A stretch of 21,124 nucleotides of DNA from an uncultured Collinsella sp. (GTDB taxonomy: Bacteria > Actinomycetota > Coriobacteriia > Coriobacteriales > Coriobacteriaceae), in the NCBI GenBank assembly GCA_900542555.1, contig UQNU01000041.1, positions 1-21,124 on the forward strand, in the 5' to 3' direction. The position numbers were made by a program, and so were the translations under genes. The notes under the pieces are model-generated. The model searched no databases. It saw only the letters and a program-made list of their open reading frames with translations, and had not been told where the DNA came from. Positions within the stretch are counted from its first letter, which is position 1, and every line of letters begins with the position of its first letter. This document shows positions 6,734 through 14,233 of the stretch, piece by piece.

Positions 6734-8489
6734 ACGTGTCCTCCACGACCTTACCGCCGTCTTGCACGTAAAAACACTTCATGCCGTAGTGCTTGCCGTC
6801 GTCGGTCACATAGTAGTCAAACGCATCTTGCGTATAGCCGTCGGAGTTGGTGGCACGCACGCGCACAAAATACTGGCCGGTATCGGGCGCATCACAGGTC
6901 ACCTCGGGAAGCAGCACGTCCTCGGCCTTAAAGACCACGTCGCTTATGGCATAGTCACGCGCAAGCTCCACGGTGTAGCGAATGTCGCGCGCCTCAAAGT
7001 CGTAGGACGCATCCCAGTTAATACGCAGCTTACCGTTATCGATCTGCGGCACGCCGATGTAGAACGGCATGGGCATTTTAAAACTCTCGCGAAAGCTCTT
7101 GTAGTTCTCCTCGATCTCGGAGGGAATCGCCGCGGCGATCTGCTCGTATTGGTCCTTGGTGACAGGCAGATGGTCGATATCGGGCGAAGCAAAGACCAGC
7201 GATTCAGTAACCTCGCGGTAGTGCTTGACCATCTTGCTCAGGCGTGCCTCGGTCATATACGAACGCAGGTCCTTGACGGCGCGGTCGAGCTCGCTGCGGA
7301 ACGATTTGCTGCGCAGCGCACGATTGAACAGTACGTTGCCCCAGTAGTTGCTTACGCCGCGCTCCCAGCTCGCGTAGTCCGAAAACCCGGTAAGAGAAAG
7401 CTCCAGCTTACGCAGCATGCCGTCGTTATCCCAATCTAAAAAGTACCAGGTATTTGAGTTGAGCGGGCTGTACAGATAGCAGTTACGGTTCTGCGTATCG
7501 CAGTTGCCCGTCAGGATCTGAAACGCCAGCCAATAGACCAGATTTTCGGTATCAAAGTAGGTGCCGAGCACGTCGTCGATCTTTTGCGATTCATCGTTGA
7601 GCGCATCGAGCATCTCGATGAGCTTGGTGTGGTCCGAATCACCCTTAATCTCGAGCATGCCCTCAAAGTTTGCCTGGTTGTAGTCGGGATCATCGGCGAG
7701 CTTAATGGTGTCCTCGTAGCGATGGAAATCAAAGCTGTTCACCTTGTACAGGTGCCCGTTCTTATCCAAACCGTGCGCCTTAAGCGCCGTCTTGTTGAGC
7801 TGCTCCACCTGCGTAAACAGGCCGTAGTCCTCAAAGGTGTCGTTGGACTTTTCGGTCTGGTCGCACACCCACAGATGCACAAACTGCGTACGCAGGCCCA
7901 TCATCTGGGGAATCCCACGGATAAGGTCGTAGGCCATCTTGTTGCGAAAACGCATACCCTCGCCCATGTGCTTGTTGAGCGCAATCGCGCGCTGTTGGCG
8001 CCAGGTACCCTTGCCCTTTTTGAGCTCCACCTTGTAATTCTTTTGCGAGTTATTGCTCGATGTCTGGCCGCGCACCTGCACGGTGGCATTGGGCGCTTCC
8101 TCGCCATAGCCAACCTCGCCGGCCACCGGGCCGTCTTCGTCGCCCGGCTGCAGCAGACCCATAACCTGATAGCGCGTCACACCCATGTCGGCATAGTCAT
8201 ACACCGAGTACGTATTGATCTCGGCCCAGCTGTGGTCGGTGTTCTCGGACCTGTTACCGCGCGAGACGGTCAGGTACATGGTCACAATGCCCGAGTCATC
8301 GTAGACCTCGTAGAGCTCGTCCTTGTCGCGCAGGTGTTTGGCCTTATTCGAGGCCTCAGCCTTTTTAATCTTGTCCTGCTTTTTGACCTTTTTAGTCGAG
8401 GATTCGTCCTGAGACGAACAGCCCGTAAGCAACAGCGCGCCGGCAGCCGCCTCGATCAGGCAGCGGCGAGACATCAACTTATCGATCAT
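6720..8489 (-). CDS. CotH-kinase family lipoprotein
   Basis: A 589-aa surface lipoprotein. The N-terminus has a signal peptide ending in the lipobox LLTGC with Cys24, then a Lys-rich linker (to about residue 50). The CotH kinase-like core follows, with VRGQTSSNNSQKNYKVEL (138-155), the catalytic-loop type GNCDTQNRN (328-336) and the metal-binding LDWDND (351-356). A C-terminal fibronectin-III-like domain spans about 475-565. CotH proteins are atypical protein kinases of spore coats and secreted proteins; this one would act outside the cell. I chose the ATG at 8489, preceded by GGGGAGG at 5 nt, over an upstream extension inside pelG. It overlaps PelG by 11 nt and VTC by 14 nt, so it is translated with both. 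The target could be a surface protein or the polysaccharide itself; this is inference. Confidence 0.88.
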   Translation of the reverse strand: MIDKLMSRRCLIEAAAGALLLTGCSSQDESSTKKVKKQDKIKKAEASNKAKHLRDKDELYEVYDDSGIVTMYLTVSRGNRSENTDHSWAEINTYSVYDYADMGVTRYQVMGLLQPGDEDGPVAGEVGYGEEAPNATVQVRGQTSSNNSQKNYKVELKKGKGTWRQQRAIALNKHMGEGMRFRNKMAYDLIRGIPQMMGLRTQFVHLWVCDQTEKSNDTFEDYGLFTQVEQLNKTALKAHGLDKNGHLYKVNSFDFHRYEDTIKLADDPDYNQANFEGMLEIKGDSDHTKLIEMLDALNDESQKIDDVLGTYFDTENLVYWLAFQILTGNCDTQNRNCYLYSPLNSNTWYFLDWDNDGMLRKLELSLTGFSDYASWERGVSNYWGNVLFNRALRSKSFRSELDRAVKDLRSYMTEARLSKMVKHYREVTESLVFASPDIDHLPVTKDQYEQIAAAIPSEIEENYKSFRESFKMPMPFYIGVPQIDNGKLRINWDASYDFEARDIRYTVELARDYAISDVVFKAEDVLLPEVTCDAPDTGQYFVRVRATNSDGYTQDAFDYYVTDDGKHYGMKCFYVQDGGKVVEDTYEEG

Positions 8490-10023
8490 CAGAACCTCCC
8501 CAATGTTTTTGGTACAGGCGAACCACCATACGTTCAAACGCACTGCGCGGCTCACCGCCAGCGCGCTTGTCCTCGTAGCATTGCTCAACACGGTCGAGCA
8601 CCCGGCCAAGTTCGGTAAACCAGCCCGTCTTGTCGGTCGCCACAATGGGCTGCTGGCTCAGGATACGATACGGCAAGTTGGCGGTATAGGTATCGAGCCG
8701 CAGCAGCGCCACGATAAAAAACACTGCCGCACCCAACAAAAAGCCAAAGCCGTAAAACTGCTGCGGCAAAAGCAACGACACGGCAGTCGCCAGCCCGGCC
8801 ACACCCGCAAACAGCCCCGAGGCCAGCACGGCTCCCTTATAGTCGGTAAAGTACAGCAAGATAAGCATCACCGTATTGCCCACGGCATACAGGCCATAGC
8901 CCACGCACAGCGTGCGAAAATACCCATGAATCAGGTTGTTAAAGCCCAACGGTAGGGCCGACAGCACCGTGGTCTCAAGCGAAATGACCGCCGCGGTCAC
9001 AAACAGCTGCTTGAGCGCACAAAAGCGCAGTTCGCTGTTAAGCGTGGAGAGCATCTCCTCCTCGGCCACCACAATATCGCCTACCACGCCGCCGTCATTG
9101 AACAGGCTGTAGTAGTCGCGGTAGCGCGGATAGAAGTTGACCTCGACCGAGACCACAAAGTTGACGGTCGTGACCAGGATCGTCAAAAACGCAATGAGCG
9201 CCGGCACATCGTAGTAGGGCGCACCATAAAACAAGCCCTTGACCTGCACGCCAATAGGACCGGCCCAAATAATCACCAGGTGCGCAAAGAGTCCCAGATT
9301 GGTTAACAGGCCCGTGAGCGCCAGCGGCATAAACTGATCGAGCCACTGCAAAAAGGGCCAGGGGCTGCGGTCGCTCTGAGGAAAATACCGGCACAGCAGT
9401 ACCACGTCCCAGGCGAGCATGACGCCGTAGCCCAGGGCAATTGACGCCAACAGGCCCTCGACCGGCGGCAGTCCCAGCGCCAGCGCGGCCAGGGCGCACA
9501 GGCACGTCACGCCAATGGCGGCCGCAAAGCTGCACAGGATGCCGCGGTAATCCTTGATGGCCGTGAGGTAACTCATGCCGTTCCAGTTGACGATCATAAT
9601 GTTGAACAGCCACAGGCACAGCAGCCCCTGCAGCAGCGTAGCGCCCGAGAACAGCAAAAAGACGCCGTAGAGCACCGTGCCCGCAACGAGCATGATGGCG
9701 TTGGAGCCCCAAAACGAAGGCAGTATCTCATCCTCGCGCTCGGCAAACAACATATCAGCCAAAAAGCGCGTGACCGGCATGGAGAAAAAGCTCGTGAGCG
9801 TGAGCGACGCCAGCAGCGTATAGGTCACCATGCACACCAGCAAGTCCTGGTTGGCACGGCCCACACCCCACAGGCCGCACAGCACCAAGATGCCCACCTG
9901 GAGCAGCACGCCCAGCAGCATGGGACCCGTGCACACAATGCCGGCGTAGCCGTAGGCGCGCATCGTGGCAAACAGACCCTTGCGTCTAAACAGGCGCTTG
10001 AGTTCAAAACCGATTCCGGCCAC
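8479..10023 (-). CDS. pelG: PelG-like exopolysaccharide transporter (MOP family)
   Basis: A 514-aa integral membrane protein with about 12 hydrophobic helices and the characteristic PelG N-terminus MAGIGFELKRLFRRKG. PelG belongs to the MOP flippase superfamily and, with PelF, PelD and PelE, forms the inner-membrane complex that moves the growing Pel chain out of the cell. The start is GTG at 10023 with GGGGGAG 7 nt upstream, 3 nt after the PelF stop, which indicates translational coupling. A hydrophilic C-terminal tail of about 55 residues is present. Length and N-terminal signature make the family call firm. Confidence 0.93.
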   Translation of the reverse strand: MAGIGFELKRLFRRKGLFATMRAYGYAGIVCTGPMLLGVLLQVGILVLCGLWGVGRANQDLLVCMVTYTLLASLTLTSFFSMPVTRFLADMLFAEREDEILPSFWGSNAIMLVAGTVLYGVFLLFSGATLLQGLLCLWLFNIMIVNWNGMSYLTAIKDYRGILCSFAAAIGVTCLCALAALALGLPPVEGLLASIALGYGVMLAWDVVLLCRYFPQSDRSPWPFLQWLDQFMPLALTGLLTNLGLFAHLVIIWAGPIGVQVKGLFYGAPYYDVPALIAFLTILVTTVNFVVSVEVNFYPRYRDYYSLFNDGGVVGDIVVAEEEMLSTLNSELRFCALKQLFVTAAVISLETTVLSALPLGFNNLIHGYFRTLCVGYGLYAVGNTVMLILLYFTDYKGAVLASGLFAGVAGLATAVSLLLPQQFYGFGFLLGAAVFFIVALLRLDTYTANLPYRILSQQPIVATDKTGWFTELGRVLDRVEQCYEDKRAGGEPRSAFERMVVRLYQKHWGGSDDR

Positions 10024-10026
10024 CGG

Positions 10027-11454
10027 CTACTCCCCCTCTCTGGGCAGGTCAAACGCACGCGCTGTCTCGTCGTACAGCGCGCGATAGTTGGCGAGCATCT
10101 GCTCGTGAAGGTAGTAGGTCGCCACGCGACGCTGGCCGCGCTCCCCCATTTCCAGGCGGCGGGCACGGCTCGCGCACATGCGCTCCATGGCATCGGCCAG
10201 ACCCTTGCGATACATAGGCGGGCTCACGAATCCAGCCACGCCAAAGTCGTCGCCGGGGGCGCCCTCGAGCAGCTCACGGCAGCAGCCAACCTCGGTCGTC
10301 ACACAGGGGCGACGCGCGGCAAGCGATTCCAACACGCTCAACGGCTGGCCCTCCGAGATGCTCGTCAAAATGGTAAAGTCGAGCTTTTCCATATACTCGA
10401 CCACGTTGACGCGGCCGGTAAAGATCAGGTCGCGCACGCCCAATGTCTCCACCAGCGCATGGCACTCGGCGCCATATTCCTCGTCGTCCACGCCACCCAT
10501 AATATGCAGGCGCACGTGCGGCAAGCGCTCATGCAACTCAAAGAAGGCGTAGATCATGGTCTTGACGTCCTTGATGGGCGCCAGGCGCACCACCGCGCCA
10601 ATGTCCACCCAGCCGTCATCGGGCTTTAGGGGAATGTCCTTAAAGCGATCGAACTGAATGCCGTTGGGGATAACCAGGCATTTTTCTGCATCGCAACCCA
10701 TGTCGATCTGCGTTTTGCGCGCGTTGTGGAACAAACTCGTCACACGAAAAGCGCGGCGGTAGATTTCCTCCGAAAGCAGGTAGAAAAAGCGAATCCAACG
10801 GTCCTTAAACGAGGGCACCACCCAGTCGGCGCGAATGATCTCCTCCTCGCGCTCGCGCGTGTAGATGCCGTGCTCGGTCAGCAATGCCGGCGCATGATTC
10901 ATGCTGGAGCCCAAACTTGCGAGCAGACCGCCGTAGCCGGTCGAAATGGCGTGATACACGTCGGCCACCGGAACCTCGCTGCCCAGCAGATAGAGCACGG
11001 GCAGTAACATCGAGCGCATGGTGTGGAAGGCGTCGGCGAAAGGCGTATACGGGTACTCGGCCAGGCACACGTCGCGGAAGATGTCCATAAACGTGCGGCT
11101 CTGCAAAAATGAGAGCGGATGCACGTGGCGGCGCTGGAAAATATCGAACAGCACGTCCCAGTCCGGATTGGAGAGCGAAACCAGACGGCGCAAGGCCTCG
11201 CGCTCGCGGTCGTCGAAGTCGACTTCCTCCTGCTCGCCCGCAAGACGCAGGGCATCGTCCAGGAACACCTCGTGTACTTCGACGACGTTGCCGGGCAGCT
11301 CGTAGACAAACTTGCCGCGTTCTTCGGCGTGAGCGCCAATCACCCACAGCACAAACTCGTGCTCGGGCATGGCCGTGATGTAGCCGTGCATCCAGGTGGA
11401 CACACCGCCGTGCACGTAGGGGTAGCAGCCCTCGAGCACCAAGCAGATTCTCAT
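10027..11454 (-). CDS. pelF: PelF-like GT4 glycosyltransferase
   Basis: A 475-aa cytosolic glycosyltransferase of family GT4 with the GT-B fold; PelF polymerises the Pel chain from UDP-sugars in characterised systems. The N-terminal Gly-rich acceptor motif GGVSTW is at 16-21 and the PelF hallmark TEHGIYTREREEE at 193-205. The donor-site segment VRLAPIKDVKT is at 289-299 and the EX7E motif at 365-377 (SISEGQPLSVLES, Glu368 and Glu376). The ATG at 11454 overlaps the previous stop as ATGA. A longer in-frame start at 11592 would lie inside the deacetylase gene and add 46 residues with no similarity, so I rejected it. Membership is clear; the exact sugar donor cannot be read from sequence. Confidence 0.95.
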   Translation of the reverse strand: MRICLVLEGCYPYVHGGVSTWMHGYITAMPEHEFVLWVIGAHAEERGKFVYELPGNVVEVHEVFLDDALRLAGEQEEVDFDDREREALRRLVSLSNPDWDVLFDIFQRRHVHPLSFLQSRTFMDIFRDVCLAEYPYTPFADAFHTMRSMLLPVLYLLGSEVPVADVYHAISTGYGGLLASLGSSMNHAPALLTEHGIYTREREEEIIRADWVVPSFKDRWIRFFYLLSEEIYRRAFRVTSLFHNARKTQIDMGCDAEKCLVIPNGIQFDRFKDIPLKPDDGWVDIGAVVRLAPIKDVKTMIYAFFELHERLPHVRLHIMGGVDDEEYGAECHALVETLGVRDLIFTGRVNVVEYMEKLDFTILTSISEGQPLSVLESLAARRPCVTTEVGCCRELLEGAPGDDFGVAGFVSPPMYRKGLADAMERMCASRARRLEMGERGQRRVATYYLHEQMLANYRALYDETARAFDLPREGE

Positions 11455-13331
11455 CGGTCGCCACCCTCCTTGCGCGCAATGGTCACCGTCTTGTCCGTGG
11501 CTTTGACCAGGTACAGGTCGCCCGTCAGATGCGTAATCTCGCCACCCGTGACTGTACCCGGCTCGCCGTTGTTGGCACGGAACATGAGCCACGCCTCGTC
11601 GTGGAAATTACCCAGGCTAAGCGTCCAGACATCCGCGCTGGTATCCACGCTCACCGTCACCGACGAAAAGCGCTGGATGGCGCCCGAGCATTCCGAGCCG
11701 GTCTGGCGACGCAGGTCGGGCGCAGACTCGGTAAGCCAGTCCATGTAGTCGGTCAGGCCGCCCTTGTAGACCTCCCAGCCTTGCCTGGCGCCGCGATCGG
11801 GATCGAGCAGATCGTCTGGATGCATAAAGTGCGTGCTCACATAGTGCATGTTGAGCTCGGACACGGCAGCCAGGCGCATATAGGAATCGTCGACCATGCC
11901 GCCCGAGACAATACGCGGCTGCTCCACAATGCCATCGCTCGACACGCCAAACTCCTGCACGTACGGCAGGTCGGTGCCGTCATCAAAATATGTACTGGCG
12001 ATGGTCTTAATGCGCGGAACATCGGTGCCGATAAGCTTGCGGGCGCGGGCCGAAAGGATATTTGACGGCGGCACGTAAACCGAACCGTGCGCGTTGGGCA
12101 GCACCTCGTCCTGGAAAGCGATGAGCTCGTTGAGCGATGCGACGAGCGTCTCCTTATTCTTCCACGTCTTGTAGTCGTACAGCGTACCGTAGTCGGTGTC
12201 CCAGAGTGCCAGCGGCTGATGGTTGTAGCCGTGAAAGCCCAACTCTCCGCCCATCTGCAGCAGCATGCCGCCAAAGTAGCGGAACTGCGTGGTATCGGCC
12301 TGGCGCGCGGGCTCGGTCTGGTTGACCGCGTCCTCGTAGTTTTCGATCATCACGCCGGTATAGCGAATGTCGTATTTTTGCGCGAGCTTTTGCAGATCGG
12401 GCCACCAGACCTTGGCATAAAAGTCGGCGATGGAAAGCCCGTAGTCGCGCTTGATGTAGGTGCCGTCGCCCGAGGGCACGGGGCTGGGAAAGTCGTCCAG
12501 GTAGAACACGGCGCTATTGATGACCGGATATGCCGTGGCATCACCCAAAAGGCTGATTGCCGCAGCGTAAAAGCCACGCATGACCTTGCTGTAAATGCCA
12601 AAGTTGCACACCACGGTATGTCCGCTGCCGCAATCGCTCGACCAAACAAGGGGCGCACCCATATCGCCGGTTTTGGCCCACACGTGCGCCGTCTCGCGCA
12701 GCGAAACCAACAGGGACGATTTAAAGGGGTCCGAAAACTCGTAGCGCTGGCCACCGCCAATCATAAAGTCCTTGCTCGGGACGATACTTTCAGCCATGGT
12801 GTACTCATATCCAACGGTATCGATGCCAAACTTGGGTGCGACGGCTTGCAGATAGCCGGAGTTCTCCGGCGTCATACCCAGCATGAGCGAGCCGCCGGCT
12901 TTCACCCAGCTCATCAGGTCAGTGAGGTGCGTGCCCAGCGCATCGAGCGATGGCATAAGCACAATCACGCGGTCAAACGACGTGAGCGAGGGAATCGCGT
13001 CCGCGCCATCGGTGGCAACATCAACGTCGCGATGGGCGATCTTCATATCGAGCAAAATCTGGTCGAACTGGTCTTTAACGTCCTCGACGCCGTCTTGGTC
13101 GGAATCGGTAATGACTAGGCATGTGGGCTTTTGACCAAATATTGCCGAGGAGGCCGGCACCGCATCGTTGGCGGCAAGCATCCCCAGCTTATGCTGGCCC
13201 GCACTGTACTGCACGCCGGCACGCTCCACCAGCAGCACGGCGGCCATGGCAATAAAGACCGCCCACACCACGAGCAGGCCCATCCAGCGAAAATGGCCCG
13301 CACGCTCGCGGATATGTTGCACCACGCTCAT
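11451..13331 (-). CDS. PelA-like membrane-anchored deacetylase (DUF2194-type)
   Basis: A 626-aa protein with one N-terminal membrane helix (about residues 17-36), then a Rossmann-like domain (about 65-270: CLVITDSDQDG, RVIVLMPS, GGSLMLGMTPENSG) and a CE4-like polysaccharide deacetylase domain. Deacetylase landmarks are YLDDFPSP at 277-284 (Asp279/Asp280), GFHGYNHQ at 365-372 (His367 and His371, the metal pair), VPPSN at 420-424 and the late His501/His504. A short beta-rich domain (about 555-626) closes the protein. It most likely deacetylates the polymer outside the membrane, as PelA does. The N-terminal glycoside hydrolase of proteobacterial PelA is not present, and no separate hydrolase gene is in the operon. 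The start at 13331 overlaps the PelE-like stop as ATGA. Function by family and context. Confidence 0.85.
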   Translation of the reverse strand: MSVVQHIRERAGHFRWMGLLVVWAVFIAMAAVLLVERAGVQYSAGQHKLGMLAANDAVPASSAIFGQKPTCLVITDSDQDGVEDVKDQFDQILLDMKIAHRDVDVATDGADAIPSLTSFDRVIVLMPSLDALGTHLTDLMSWVKAGGSLMLGMTPENSGYLQAVAPKFGIDTVGYEYTMAESIVPSKDFMIGGGQRYEFSDPFKSSLLVSLRETAHVWAKTGDMGAPLVWSSDCGSGHTVVCNFGIYSKVMRGFYAAAISLLGDATAYPVINSAVFYLDDFPSPVPSGDGTYIKRDYGLSIADFYAKVWWPDLQKLAQKYDIRYTGVMIENYEDAVNQTEPARQADTTQFRYFGGMLLQMGGELGFHGYNHQPLALWDTDYGTLYDYKTWKNKETLVASLNELIAFQDEVLPNAHGSVYVPPSNILSARARKLIGTDVPRIKTIASTYFDDGTDLPYVQEFGVSSDGIVEQPRIVSGGMVDDSYMRLAAVSELNMHYVSTHFMHPDDLLDPDRGARQGWEVYKGGLTDYMDWLTESAPDLRRQTGSECSGAIQRFSSVTVSVDTSADVWTLSLGNFHDEAWLMFRANNGEPGTVTGGEITHLTGDLYLVKATDKTVTIARKEGGDR

Positions 13332-14233
13332 CGGGCCTCCTCTCCTTCACGCCAAAATGCTAGCCTCTCGCGATTTTCGGCATTTAAATACACATGCTGC
13401 TTGTCGATTGCGTCGATTACACGCCGTGCCGCCTGCCCATCGCGACGAATCACGGCCAAGCGCAGGCAAAGCATCCAAACCTCCTGCTCCTCGGGCACGT
13501 CGAACACCAGCTGGTCGGTCACGGCCTGCGCCTCGTCGATCTGGCCGACATCGGCCAGTGCCGTCGCATAACGAATACGCAGCTCAAAGGCGTCCTCGCG
13601 CTCGCAGCGGCGCGCAAGCAGGCGCGCGTACTGTTGGCGCTGAATCTGAGCCACGCGCCCCTCAGCCAAACCCGAGTCCAAATACTCACCAAGAAAATCG
13701 CAGTATTCGTTGAGGTTTTGCGCGCTCGGGTCGGTCTTAAAGGCGCGTTCCAGCTGCTGCAGCTTAAGGTCGGATTCCTTGGAAATCTGCGCCACGGCCG
13801 TCGCGGCATAATGCGCCACCTCAACATCGTCGTTGAGCTTTGCGGCCTGCAGCTGCGCCAAGTACGCATCGGGGTCCTCGGTGAGCATGGAGAGCATTAG
13901 ACGGCGGCGGTCTGCCGGGTCGTTGACAATGAGCGCCTCCTCGAGCGGAATCACGCCCGCATCGGCTTCACGGTCATGAACCAAGATGCTGCGATGCAAT
14001 TCATCGTTAATGCGCAACAACTCCAATGTGGCGTCCTTAAGGTCCTCGCCAAACACGGCACTGCGCATCGAAAGTAGCAACACCAATAGCGGGCCCCACA
14101 ACGGCACAAGTACCATCACGGCCAGCATATGCCCGCGCACCGGCAGCAGGCCCAACTTCATAAGCGTCCACAGCACCAGGCAAACCAGCGCATGAATCAG
14201 CAGCAAGACGGCAGCAACGACAAGCGAGATCAA
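13328..14233 (-). CDS. pelE: PelE-like TPR membrane protein
   Basis: A 301-aa protein with two N-terminal membrane helices (about 4-26 and 36-56) and a cytosolic helical region with tetratricopeptide-like repeats (about 125-285, for example DVEVAHYAATAVAQISKES and LRIRYATALADVGQIDEAQ). PelE has the same two-helix plus TPR design and bridges PelD, PelF and PelG in the synthase complex. It overlaps the upstream PelD-like gene and the downstream deacetylase gene by 4 nt each (ATGA junctions). Sequence similarity to PelE alone is weak; the call rests on architecture and position between PelD-like and PelA/F/G genes. Confidence 0.8.
   Translation of the reverse strand: MISLVVAAVLLLIHALVCLVLWTLMKLGLLPVRGHMLAVMVLVPLWGPLLVLLLSMRSAVFGEDLKDATLELLRINDELHRSILVHDREADAGVIPLEEALIVNDPADRRRLMLSMLTEDPDAYLAQLQAAKLNDDVEVAHYAATAVAQISKESDLKLQQLERAFKTDPSAQNLNEYCDFLGEYLDSGLAEGRVAQIQRQQYARLLARRCEREDAFELRIRYATALADVGQIDEAQAVTDQLVFDVPEEQEVWMLCLRLAVIRRDGQAARRVIDAIDKQHVYLNAENRERLAFWREGEEAR

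Noticed and set aside
5486..6931. A 481-codon plus-strand frame, and similar long plus-strand frames at 2912-3850, 7584-8618 and 12087-13118
   Set aside because: All are antisense to well-supported DUF4956/VTC, PTS, CotH and deacetylase genes, and their products show no motif.
8490..8645. Upstream extension of the CotH lipoprotein gene
   Set aside because: It lies inside pelG, and it would bury the signal peptide and lipobox; the ATG at 8489 has a strong ribosome site.
11455..11592. Upstream extension of pelF
   Set aside because: The extra 46 residues lie inside the deacetylase gene and have no similarity to PelF, while the ATG at 11454 gives the family N-terminus and an ATGA junction.
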